This document shows, one piece after another, positions 16,199-24,573 of a stretch of DNA of 38,608 nucleotides. The translations under genes and the position numbers were made by a program. The notes below the pieces were generated by a model. It made no database searches. It was given only the letters and a program-made list of their open reading frames with translations, and was not told the DNA's origin. The stretch covers positions 1 to 38,608 of the forward strand of contig NZ_CAMPGZ010000010.1 in assembly GCF_946885725.1 (NCBI RefSeq). The letters run 5' to 3'. Every line of letters starts with the position of its first letter. Position 1 is the stretch's first letter. Source of the stretch: an uncultured Nocardioides sp. (GTDB lineage Bacteria > Actinomycetota > Actinomycetes > Propionibacteriales > Nocardioidaceae).

Positions 16199-16199
16199 C

Positions 16200-17501
16200 C
16201 TACCGCTCGAGGATCGCCGTCACGCCCTGGCCGCCCGCGGCGCAGATCGAGATCACGCCGCGGCCGGAGCCCTTCTCGGCCAGCAGCTTCGCCAGCGTGG
16301 CCACGATGCGGCCTCCGGTCGCCGCGAACGGGTGCCCCGCCGCCAGCGACGAGCCGGCCACGTTGAGCTTCGACCGGTCGATCGAGCCCAGCGGCTCGTC
16401 GAGACCGAGACGCTCCTTGCAGAACACCGGGTCCTCCCACACCTTCAGCGTGGCGAGCACCTGCGACGCGAACGCCTCGTGGATCTCGTAGAAGTCGAAG
16501 TCCTGCAGGGACAGACCGGCGCGGGCCAGCATCCGCGGCATCGCGTACGCCGGCGCCATCAGCAGCCCCTCGCCACCGTGCACGTAGTCGACGGCGGCGG
16601 TCTCGTGGAACGTCAGGAACGCCAGCGGCTCCCAGCCCCGCGCCTCGGCGTACTCCTCCGAGCACAGCAGCACGACCGACGAGCCGTCGGTGAGCGGGGT
16701 GGAGTTGCCCGCGGTCATCGTCGCCGCCTCGCCCTTGCCGAACACCGGCTTGAGCTTGGCGAGCTTCTCGACGCTCGAGTCGGGGCGGAGGTTCTGGTCG
16801 CGCTCCAGCCCCTGGTACGGCGTGACCAGGTCGTCGAGGAAGCCGCGGTCGTACGCCGCCGCAAGATTGTGGTGCGACGCGGCCGCGAGCTCGTCCTGCT
16901 CCTCGCGACCGATGCCCCACTCGAGCGCGGTCAGCGCGGCGGACTCGCCCATCGACAGGCCGGTGCGCGGCTCGCTGTTCTGCGGGATCGACGGGACGAG
17001 GTGGCCCGGACGCACCTTGGCCAGCGCAGCCAGCCGGCCCTGCACCGTCTTCGCCCGGTTGGCCTCCAGCAGGATCTTGCGCAGCCGCTCGTTGACCGCG
17101 ATCGGCGCGTCCGAGGTGGTGTCGGTGCCACCGGCGATGCCGACATCGATGGCGCCGAGCGCGATCTTGTTCGCGACCGCGATCGTCGCCTGCAGACCGG
17201 TGTCGCAGGCCTGCTGGATGTCGTAGGCCGGCGTCTCCGGGGCGAGCCGGCTCCCGAGCACGGACTCCCGGGTGAGGTTGAAGTCGCGGCTGTGCTTGAG
17301 CACGGCACCGGCCACCACCTCGCCGACCCGCTCGCCCTCGAGGCCGAACCGCGCGGCGAGGCCGTCGATGGCCGCGGTCAGCATGTCCTGGTTGGACGCG
17401 TGCGCGTAGACGGAGTTCGAGCGCGCGAACGGGATGCGGTTGCCGCCGACGACGGCGACGCGGCGGACGGACGGGCCGGTGCTGCTCGTGCTCGTGGTCA
17501 T
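16200..17501 (-). CDS. fadA2: Acetyl-CoA C-acyltransferase (FadA2-like thiolase)
   Basis: 433 aa. Thiolase signatures are complete: nucleophile C99 in DIQQACDTGLQA, the HEAF motif (YEIHEAFASQ), GSSLAAGHPFAATGGR and the C-terminal ICAAGGQGVTAIL with the second cysteine. The enzyme makes or cleaves 3-ketoacyl-CoA in beta-oxidation. It is divergent from FabG4 and HtdX-like genes, the same set as Rv0243, Rv0242c and Rv0241c of M. tuberculosis, which supports a FadA2 assignment. The ATG at 17501 is separated from fabG4 by a 125-bp shared promoter region. Confidence 0.92.
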   Translation of the reverse strand: MTTSTSSTGPSVRRVAVVGGNRIPFARSNSVYAHASNQDMLTAAIDGLAARFGLEGERVGEVVAGAVLKHSRDFNLTRESVLGSRLAPETPAYDIQQACDTGLQATIAVANKIALGAIDVGIAGGTDTTSDAPIAVNERLRKILLEANRAKTVQGRLAALAKVRPGHLVPSIPQNSEPRTGLSMGESAALTALEWGIGREEQDELAAASHHNLAAAYDRGFLDDLVTPYQGLERDQNLRPDSSVEKLAKLKPVFGKGEAATMTAGNSTPLTDGSSVVLLCSEEYAEARGWEPLAFLTFHETAAVDYVHGGEGLLMAPAYAMPRMLARAGLSLQDFDFYEIHEAFASQVLATLKVWEDPVFCKERLGLDEPLGSIDRSKLNVAGSSLAAGHPFAATGGRIVATLAKLLAEKGSGRGVISICAAGGQGVTAILER

Positions 17502-17626
17502 GGGGACATACTCTCCGGTAACAACGGGTAGGCCAACTCGATGAGGGCCACGTCACGAAATGTGGACACCGAGTTACACCGCTCGTTACAACTGGAGGAC
17601 TGCCCACCTCAGGAGGACCCGCCGCG
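17502..17626. promoter_or_regulatory. Divergent promoter region of thiolase and fabG4
   Basis: The region has repeated GTTAC-type blocks: GGTAACAACGG (reverse orientation), CGAGTTACACCG and CTCGTTACAACT, the last two in direct repeat. It also has an imperfect dyad CCACGT-N6-ATGTGG. These are candidate operators for the nearby TetR protein; no specific motif is recognised. A good AGGAGG ribosome site precedes fabG4. Confidence 0.4.
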
Positions 17627-18982
17627 ATGAGCGACCGCTACTCGACCCTGATCCGCACCCCGGTCGGACAGCTGCTGGCCAAGAACCTCGGCCTGCCCAA
17701 CCCGGTCCCCCTCGAGCGCTGGACCGAGGGCGCCCCGCTGGTCGACGGCACCGTCGTGCTCGGCGGCGCCGGCCGCCTCGAGAAGTCGCTGGTCGCCGCG
17801 CTGGACGACCTCGGCGTCGCGCACCTCACCGGCGCCGGCCCCGTCGCCGAGGGCGAGCAGAAGTACAAGGGTCTGGTCTTCGACGCCACCGGCATCACCG
17901 CCAGCGACCAGCTCGTCACGCTGCAGGAGTTCTTCACTCCGGTGATGCGCAGCCTCGGCACGTGCCCGCGCGTGGTGGTGATCGGCACCCCGCCCGAGAC
18001 GGTGCACGGCGCGGAGCGCGTCGCGCAGCGGGCCCTCGAGGGCTTCACCCGCTCGCTGGGCAAGGAGATCGGCCGCGGCGGCACCGTCCAGCTCGTGTAC
18101 GTCGCCCCTGAGTCGCACGACCACCCGGCCGCGATCGCGTCCACGCTGGCCTTCCTGCTCTCCCCCAAGTCGGCGTACGTCTCGGGCCAGGTCGTCCGCA
18201 TCGGCTGCCACGGCGCGACCGACGCGGCCGCGGAGGTCGACTGGGCCACGCCGCTCACCGGCAAGCTCGCCTTGGTCACCGGCGCGAGCCGCGGCATCGG
18301 CGAGCAGATCGCCCGGGTGCTGCACCGCGACGGAGCGACGGTGCTCGGCATCGACGTACCGCAGGCGGCCAGCGAGCTGCAGGCGGTGATGCGCGAGATC
18401 GACGGCGACCACCTGCTCCTCGACATCACCAGCAAGGACGCGCCGCAGCGGATCGCCCGCCACGTCAAGGAGAAGCACGGCAAGGTCGACGTGGTCGTGC
18501 ACAACGCCGGCATCACCCGCGACAAGAAGCTCGCGAACATGAAGCGCGACGGTTTCTCCTCCGTCATCGCGGTCAACCTGACCGCGCCCGAGCGGATCAC
18601 CACCGAGCTGCTCCGGCAGAAGCTGGTCGCGAGCAACGGCCGTATCGTCGGCGTCGCCTCGATCGCGGGCATCGCCGGGAACGTCGGCCAGACCAACTAC
18701 GCCGCCTCCAAGGCCGGTGTGATCGGGCTCGTGGACAGCCTCGCCGACGACCTCGAGGACGGCATCACGATCAACGCCGTGGCGCCGGGCTTCATCGAGA
18801 CCAAGATGACCGCGGCCGTGCCCTTCGCGACGCGCGAGGTCGGCCGCCGGCTCAACGCGATGTCGCAGGGCGGCCAGCCGGTCGACGTCGCCGAGGCGAT
18901 CGCCTGGTACGCCAACCCCGCCTCCACCGCCGTCAACGGCAACGTGGTGCGGGTCTGCGGCCAGATGATGCTGGGGGCCTGA
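17627..18982 (+). CDS. fabG4: High-molecular-weight 3-oxoacyl-ACP/CoA reductase (FabG4)
   Basis: 451 aa, about twice the usual FabG. Residues 1-205 form a degenerate flavodoxin-like Rossmann domain (VVVIGTPPE, EKSLVAALDDLGV). The C-terminal half is a classical SDR with cofactor motif TGASRGIG (about 218-225) and catalytic S345, Y358 and K362 (NYAASKAG). This two-domain form is the FabG4 type of mycobacteria, which reduces 3-oxoacyl-CoA with NADH. The ATG at 17627 follows AGGAGG at a normal distance. The HtdX-like gene starts 4 nt after the stop, so the two make one unit: ketoreductase then dehydratase. Confidence 0.94.
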   Translation: MSDRYSTLIRTPVGQLLAKNLGLPNPVPLERWTEGAPLVDGTVVLGGAGRLEKSLVAALDDLGVAHLTGAGPVAEGEQKYKGLVFDATGITASDQLVTLQEFFTPVMRSLGTCPRVVVIGTPPETVHGAERVAQRALEGFTRSLGKEIGRGGTVQLVYVAPESHDHPAAIASTLAFLLSPKSAYVSGQVVRIGCHGATDAAAEVDWATPLTGKLALVTGASRGIGEQIARVLHRDGATVLGIDVPQAASELQAVMREIDGDHLLLDITSKDAPQRIARHVKEKHGKVDVVVHNAGITRDKKLANMKRDGFSSVIAVNLTAPERITTELLRQKLVASNGRIVGVASIAGIAGNVGQTNYAASKAGVIGLVDSLADDLEDGITINAVAPGFIETKMTAAVPFATREVGRRLNAMSQGGQPVDVAEAIAWYANPASTAVNGNVVRVCGQMMLGA

Positions 18983-18986
18983 GCCG

Positions 18987-19838
18987 ATGGCGGTCCCGAC
19001 CATGCTCAAGGCGGCGCTGCCGTCGATCCCGGTCGTCAACCAGCTCCCGGGCATCCGCAAGACCGGGACCGGCATGCCCGAGCTCGTCGAGACGCGGTAC
19101 GACGTGCCGGTCGACCGCGACCACGTGGCGGCGTACAGCGAGGTCTGCGGGTTCCCGCTCAAGGACCACCTGCCGCTGACCTACCCGCACGTGCTGGCGT
19201 TCCCGCTGCACATGGCGATCATGACCGACCGGTCGTTCCCGTTCCCGGCGATCGGCACCGTCCACCTCGAGAACGCGATCACCCAGCACCGCGCGATCTC
19301 CCCCGACGAGCGGCTGCAGCTCACCGCCCGCACCGGCGAGCTGCGTCCGCACCCGAAGGGCCGCGCGTTCGACCTCTCGGTCGACGTGCACAGCGCCGGC
19401 GAGCTGGTGTGGCAGTCGCGCTCGACGTACCTACGCCTCGGCGGCGGCGACCCCTCCGCGGCGTCGGAAGAGGCGACCTTCGAGGACGTGCCGGCGAGCG
19501 GCGTGCAGTGGCGGCTCGGCGGCGACCTCGGCCGGCGCTACGCCGCGGTCTCCGGCGACCACAACCCGATCCACCTGTACGGCGTCACCGCGAAGGCGTT
19601 CGGCTTCCCCCGCCAGATCGCCCACGGCATGTGGAGCAAGGCCCGCTGCATCGCCGCGCTCGACGGCCGCCTCCCCGACGCGGTCACCGTCGAGGTCGCC
19701 TTCAAGAAACCCGTGCTGCTCCCCGGCAAGGTCGCGTTCGGGTCGGAGAAGGTCGGCGACGGCTACGCGTTCGCCCTGCGCGACCCGAAGAGCGACAAGC
19801 CCCACCTGCTCGGGCGCGCGACAACGATTCGTCTGTGA
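18987..19838 (+). CDS. htdX: MaoC-like 3-hydroxyacyl dehydratase (HtdX-like)
   Basis: 283 aa, double hot-dog. The C-terminal half holds the hydratase-2 motif GDHNPIHLYGVTAKAFGFPRQIAHGMW with the catalytic Asp/His pair; the N-terminal half is a degenerate repeat. It would dehydrate the 3-hydroxyacyl product of FabG4, as HtdX (Rv0241c) does beside FabG4 in M. tuberculosis. It starts 4 nt after fabG4. The last five codons (TTIRL) and the stop lie inside a 62-bp palindromic repeat, so the C-terminus is encoded by the repeat arm. Confidence 0.92.
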   Translation: MAVPTMLKAALPSIPVVNQLPGIRKTGTGMPELVETRYDVPVDRDHVAAYSEVCGFPLKDHLPLTYPHVLAFPLHMAIMTDRSFPFPAIGTVHLENAITQHRAISPDERLQLTARTGELRPHPKGRAFDLSVDVHSAGELVWQSRSTYLRLGGGDPSAASEEATFEDVPASGVQWRLGGDLGRRYAAVSGDHNPIHLYGVTAKAFGFPRQIAHGMWSKARCIAALDGRLPDAVTVEVAFKKPVLLPGKVAFGSEKVGDGYAFALRDPKSDKPHLLGRATTIRL

Positions 19839-19882
19839 TCTACGGGGTGATTCACACGGGCCGGTCGCAGACGAATCGTTGT
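19821..19882 (+). repeat. 62-bp palindromic repeat, copy A
   Basis: Perfect 15-bp inverted arms ACAACGATTCGTCTG (19821-19835) and CAGACGAATCGTTGT (19868-19882) enclose a 32-bp centre with TACGGGGTGATTCACACGGG. The left arm encodes the end of the HtdX-like protein and its TGA starts at 19836. The right arm ends on the first base of the reverse-complement stop of the convergent DUF1707 gene. It could act as a bidirectional terminator. Copies B and C are at 20497 and 34537. Confidence 0.92.
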
Positions 19883-20436
19883 CAGCGCTTCGGCCAGGCC
19901 CAGCGCCACAGCCCGAACAGCCCGGGCAGGAACAGGACAAGCATCACCAGTCCGCCCACGTGGTCGCCGACGTCGCTGCCGAAGAGGAGCAGCATGCTGC
20001 CCATGAACACGAAGGGCGACGTGCAGAACGCGACGATGCCGAAGACGACCTTGCGCCAGCGCGCGGCCGGCCGCGCGACGGGGTAGCCGCCGAGGCCGGC
20101 CAGCAGGTCGTCCAGCTCTCCGTGCGTGCGCGCGCCGAGCACCCTCCCGGTGCGGTCCTCGAGCTCGGTGGCGGACAGCCGGCCGACCGAGAAGGCGTCG
20201 GCGAGCACGCGTACGGCGGCGTCGCGGTCGGCGTCCGATGCGAGCAGGGCGTCGCGCTCGGCCTCGGCGGCCGCCGCCCGCTCGCGCATCTGCTCGGCGA
20301 CGCTCGCGACCGTCGACCCGACAGTGGACCCGACCGCCGACCCGACCTGGCGGGCGACTCTCTCGACGTCCTCCTCGTCGACGAGAGGTCGCCGCTCACG
20401 GACTTCGCCCTCGTCATCGGGCCTGGTGCTGGTCAC
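19882..20436 (-). CDS. DUF1707 membrane protein
   Basis: 184 aa. The N-terminus is charged, with a repeat-like VGSAVGSTVGSTVASV stretch. A DUF1707 domain lies at about 67-117 (ASDADRDAAVRVLADAFSVG, LEDRTGRVLGARTHGELDDL), then two membrane segments (VVFGIVAFCTSPFVFMGSML; LVMLVLFLPGLFGLW). Function is unknown. The GTG at 20436 lies 6 nt after TAGCCT (20448-20443), so the message is probably leaderless. The gene is bracketed by copies A and B of the 62-bp repeat in opposite orientations. Confidence 0.82.
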   Translation of the reverse strand: MTSTRPDDEGEVRERRPLVDEEDVERVARQVGSAVGSTVGSTVASVAEQMRERAAAAEAERDALLASDADRDAAVRVLADAFSVGRLSATELEDRTGRVLGARTHGELDDLLAGLGGYPVARPAARWRKVVFGIVAFCTSPFVFMGSMLLLFGSDVGDHVGGLVMLVLFLPGLFGLWRWAWPKR

Positions 20437-20442
20437 GACAGC

Positions 20443-20448
20443 AGGCTA
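20443..20448 (-). promoter_or_regulatory. -10 element of the DUF1707 gene
   Basis: TAGCCT on the minus strand, 6 nt before the GTG at 20436; no ribosome site is present. Confidence 0.45.
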
Positions 20449-20453
20449 GATCG

Positions 20454-20583
20454 GGAATCGCGGACAGACCGCCGAAACCGGGTGAATCGCCCGTCACGCA
20501 CGATTCGTCTGCGGTCGGCCCGTGTGATTCACCCCGTAAACCGCAGACGAATCGTTGTTCGGTCCCGGAATCGCGGATTCACC
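20454..20583. repeat. Nested short repeats around copy B
   Basis: GGAATCGCGGA occurs directly repeated at 20454-20464 and 20567-20577. GGTGAATC (20481-20488) and GATTCACC (20576-20583) form an inverted pair. Copy B of the 62-bp repeat lies between them. All this is in the divergent region between the DUF1707 gene and hhyS. Confidence 0.6.
20497..20558 (-). repeat. 62-bp palindromic repeat, copy B
   Basis: Reverse orientation relative to copies A and C. Perfect 15-bp arms are ACGATTCGTCTGCGG (20500-20514) and CCGCAGACGAATCGT (20541-20555); the outer three bases of one end have diverged (CGC for ACA). The centre, read on the minus strand, is TTTACGGGGTGAATCACACGGGCCGA. It lies upstream of hhyS in a divergent promoter region, so it cannot be only a terminator. 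Confidence 0.9.
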
Positions 20584-20691
20584 GAGTCGCCGAGTCCCCG
20601 GTTGCCTCGGAGATGACCCGCTGCTGGCGGTTACCCAGAGCGTCTCGTTTTTGGAGGATGAGAAGGCCCGCCCGGCGACTGGAGGTGGATC
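20584..20691 (+). promoter_or_regulatory. Leader/promoter region of the hydrogenase operon
   Basis: There are 108 bp between the repeat cluster and hhyS. A small hairpin CCGC-TGCTG-GCGG is followed 18 nt later by a TTTTT run (about 20647-20651), and a GGAGGTG ribosome site precedes the GTG at 20692. I find no convincing -35/-10 pair or regulator motif. Confidence 0.3.
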
Positions 20692-21762
<1,071 letters not shown>

Positions 21763-21773
21763 GCGGAGCGACC

Positions 21774-23567
21774 ATGACCATCACCGAACCGAAGCGGACA
21801 GAGAAGCGCGGCACCGACGTCGTCGAGATGTCGTGGGACCCGGTCACCCGGATCGTGGGCAGCCTCGGCATCTACGCCAGCGTCGACTTCAAGCAGAAGA
21901 AGGTCCTCGAGTGCCACAGCACGTCGTCGATCTTCCGCGGCTACAGCCTGTTCATGAAGGGCAAGGACCCGCGCGACGCGCACTTCATCACCAGCCGGAT
22001 CTGCGGGATCTGCGGCGACAACCACGCGACCTGCTCGGTCTACAACCAGAACATGGCCTACGGCGTGCGCCCGCCGCACCTCGGCGAGTGGATCATCAAC
22101 CTCGGCGAGGCCGCCGAGTACATGTTCGACCACAACATCTTCCAGGAGAACCTGGTCGGGGTGGACTACTGCGAGCGGATGGTCAAGGAGACCAACCCGG
22201 GCGTGCTCGAGCGGGCCAACACCACCGAGGCACCGAACGCCGGCATCCACGGCTACCGCACGATCGGCGACATCATGCGCGCGCTCAACCCGCTCGAGGG
22301 CGAGTTCTACCGCGAGGCGCTGCACGTCAGCCGCTACACGCGCGAGATGTTCTGCCTGATGGAGGGCCGGCACGTCCACCCCTCGACGCTGTACCCGGGC
22401 GGCGTCGGCACGACGGCGACCGTGCAGCTGTTCACCGACTACCTGACGCGGCTCATGCGGTACGTCGAGTTCATGAAGAAGGTCGTGCCGCTGCACGACG
22501 ACCTCTTCGACTTCTTCTACGAGGCACTGCCCGGCTACGAGCACGTCGGCGAGCGCCGGATCCTGCTGGGCTGCTGGGGCAGCCTGAACGACCCGGCGTA
22601 CTGCGACTTCCGCTACGAGACGATGAGCGACTGGGGCCGCAAGATGTTCGTCACGCCGGGCGTGATCGTCGACGGCAAGCTCGTCACCAACGACCTCGTC
22701 GAGATCAACCTCGGGATCCGGATCCTGCTCGGCCACTCCTACTACGAGGACTGGGTGAAGTCCGGCCGCGAGGTCTTCGTGACCCGCGACCCGCTCGGCA
22801 ACCCGGTCGACGAGCGGCACCCCTGGAACCAGCACACGATCCCCAAGCCGGCCAAGCGCGACTGGGACAACGCCTACTCGTGGACGATGTCGCCGCGCTG
22901 GTTCGACGGCAAGGACCACCTCGCGCTCGACACCGGCGGCGGCCCGATCGCCCGCCTGTGGTCGACCGCGCTGAGCGGCCTGGTCGACTGCGGCTTCGTG
23001 AAGGCGACCGGCAACAGCGTGGTCATCAACCTGCCCCGTACGGCGCTCAAGCCCGAGGTCACCTTCGAGTGGAAGATCCCGAAGTGGAGCAACGCCCTCG
23101 AGCGCAACCGGGCGCGCACCTACTTCCAGGCCTACTCCGCGGCACTGGCGCTGCACTTCACCGAGAAGGCGCTGGAGGAGGTCCGCGCCGGCCGCACCGA
23201 CACCTGGACGAGGTTCGAGGTGCCCGACGAGGCAATCTCCGTCGGCTTCACCGAGGCCGTGCGCGGCGTGCTCAGCCACCACATGGTGATCCGGGACGGG
23301 AAGATCGCGAACTACCACCCCTACCCGCCGACGCCGTGGAACGGCAGCGTCCGCGACACCTACGGCACGCCCGGCCCCTACGAGGACGCCGTGCAGAACA
23401 CGCCGATCTTCGAGGAGAACCCGCCGGAGAGCTTCAAGGGCATCGACGTGATGCGCGCGGTCCGGTCGTTCGACCCGTGCCTGCCGTGCGGTGTGCACAT
23501 GTTCACCGGACGGGGTCGGGTGGTCGAGCACCTGCACACGCCCAGCGTCCCGGTGAAGCCCTACTAG
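21774..23567 (+). CDS. hhyL: [NiFe] hydrogenase large subunit, group 1h/5
   Basis: 597 aa, holding the NiFe(CN)2CO site. Both ligand motifs are intact: L1 RICGICGDNHATC (C77, C80) and L2 DPCLPCGVH (C569, C572, H575). A 22-residue tail follows H575 (MFTGRGRVVEHLHTP...). In most [NiFe] hydrogenases such a tail is cut after the His once nickel is inserted, and a maturation protease is encoded in the same operon. The ATG at 21774 follows GCGGAG. The enzyme would oxidise H2 to low partial pressure and pass electrons through HhyS to the quinone pool. Confidence 0.98.
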   Translation: MTITEPKRTEKRGTDVVEMSWDPVTRIVGSLGIYASVDFKQKKVLECHSTSSIFRGYSLFMKGKDPRDAHFITSRICGICGDNHATCSVYNQNMAYGVRPPHLGEWIINLGEAAEYMFDHNIFQENLVGVDYCERMVKETNPGVLERANTTEAPNAGIHGYRTIGDIMRALNPLEGEFYREALHVSRYTREMFCLMEGRHVHPSTLYPGGVGTTATVQLFTDYLTRLMRYVEFMKKVVPLHDDLFDFFYEALPGYEHVGERRILLGCWGSLNDPAYCDFRYETMSDWGRKMFVTPGVIVDGKLVTNDLVEINLGIRILLGHSYYEDWVKSGREVFVTRDPLGNPVDERHPWNQHTIPKPAKRDWDNAYSWTMSPRWFDGKDHLALDTGGGPIARLWSTALSGLVDCGFVKATGNSVVINLPRTALKPEVTFEWKIPKWSNALERNRARTYFQAYSAALALHFTEKALEEVRAGRTDTWTRFEVPDEAISVGFTEAVRGVLSHHMVIRDGKIANYHPYPPTPWNGSVRDTYGTPGPYEDAVQNTPIFEENPPESFKGIDVMRAVRSFDPCLPCGVHMFTGRGRVVEHLHTPSVPVKPY

Positions 23568-23584
23568 GTACGGCGGGGGACGCC

Positions 23585-23836
23585 GTGCACGAGCTCGCGA
23601 TCACGGAGAGCCTCGTGGACCTGGTGGTCGAGCGCACCGCCGGGCGCCGCGTGGTCGCCGTCAACGTGCGCGTCGGCGACCGGTCCGGCGTCGTACCCGA
23701 CGCGATGTCGTTCTGCTTCGACGTTGTCGCCGCGGAGACGCCGCTGGCCGGCGCCGCGCTGGTCATCGAGGAGTGTCCGGGCGAGGACCTCGCGCTGGTC
23801 TCGGTCGAGCTCGTGCGGGAGCCGTCGTGTGCCTGA
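23585..23836 (+). CDS. hypA: HypA-like nickel chaperone lacking the zinc domain
   Basis: 83 aa against about 113 for usual HypA. The N-terminal nickel site MHE is intact (MHELAITESLVDLVVERTAG) and the core RVGDRSGVVPDAMSFCFDVV aligns well with the family. At the point where the CxxC...CxxC zinc loop should start (VIEECPG) the sequence jumps directly to EDLALVSVELV, which resembles the last strand, so the zinc domain appears cleanly missing in frame. The last codons (SCA, stop) overlap the start of hypB by 10 nt. HypA and HypB load nickel into the large subunit. Whether this short form works, or another HypA is encoded elsewhere, cannot be seen. Confidence 0.85.
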   Translation: MHELAITESLVDLVVERTAGRRVVAVNVRVGDRSGVVPDAMSFCFDVVAAETPLAGAALVIEECPGEDLALVSVELVREPSCA

Positions 23837-24573
23837 CCTGCGGGTGCGGCGAAGCGCCCGGCGTGACCACCGAGACGACTGAGACGCTCGACGTCGAGGA
23901 GCGGCTGCTCGCGAAGAACGACGAGCTCGCCGCGCACGTGCGCGCGTCGCTGGCCGAGCGGCACGTCACCGCGCTCAACCTGATGAGCTCGCCCGGGGCA
24001 GGCAAGACCAGCCTGCTCGAGCGAACCGTCGCCGAGCTGGGGACGCGGCACGCCGTGTGCGTCATCGAGGGCGACCAGGAGACGTCGTTCGACGCAGACC
24101 GGATCCGGCGCGCCGGCGCACGGGCCGTCCAGGTCAACACCGGCGCCGGCTGCCACCTCGACGCCGCGATGGTCCACCGGGCGCTGCACGAGCTGGACCC
24201 GCCCACGGGGTCGCTGCTGTTCGTCGAGAACGTCGGCAACCTGGTCTGCCCGGCGCTGTTCGACCTCGGCGAGGCGGCCAAGGTCGTGGTCGTGTCGGTG
24301 ACCGAGGGCGACGACAAGCCGCTGAAGTACCCGCACATGTTCGGCGTCGCCGACCTCGTGGTCGTGAACAAGACCGACCTGCTCCCGTACGTCGACTTCG
24401 ACCTGCCGCGGTTCCGGTCCCAGGCCCGGGGGCTGAGCCCCGGGGTCGAGGTGCTGCCGCTGTCGGTGCGCACCGGCGAGAACGTCGGCGACTGGTACGC
24501 GTTCCTGGAGGACGCGGTCTCTCAAGCAGCTGATCGAGGAGGTGCGGCGCATGGAGCCCGTGTCGGTACGTGA
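23827..24573 (+). CDS. hypB: Hydrogenase nickel-incorporation GTPase HypB
   Basis: 248 aa. It begins MCLTCGCGEAPG, the N-terminal CxxCGC high-affinity nickel motif, which fixes the GTG at 23827 as the start although it lies inside hypA. The GTPase has P-loop SSPGAGKTS, EGDQETSFDADRI, the metal-site region NTGAGCHLDAAMV and NKTD. HypB hydrolyses GTP to drive Ni transfer into the large subunit with HypA. There is no His-rich nickel-storage stretch. The NifU-like gene starts within its 3' end. Confidence 0.96.
   Translation: MCLTCGCGEAPGVTTETTETLDVEERLLAKNDELAAHVRASLAERHVTALNLMSSPGAGKTSLLERTVAELGTRHAVCVIEGDQETSFDADRIRRAGARAVQVNTGAGCHLDAAMVHRALHELDPPTGSLLFVENVGNLVCPALFDLGEAAKVVVVSVTEGDDKPLKYPHMFGVADLVVVNKTDLLPYVDFDLPRFRSQARGLSPGVEVLPLSVRTGENVGDWYAFLEDAVSQAADRGGAAHGARVGT

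Noticed and set aside
16190..16202. Terminator between the tetR gene and the thiolase gene
   Set aside because: Only one base separates the stops and no stem is visible around them.
20620..20660. Intrinsic terminator or attenuator before hhyS
   Set aside because: The CCGC/GCGG hairpin has only 4 bp and the T-run lies 18 nt away, so it does not form a terminator.
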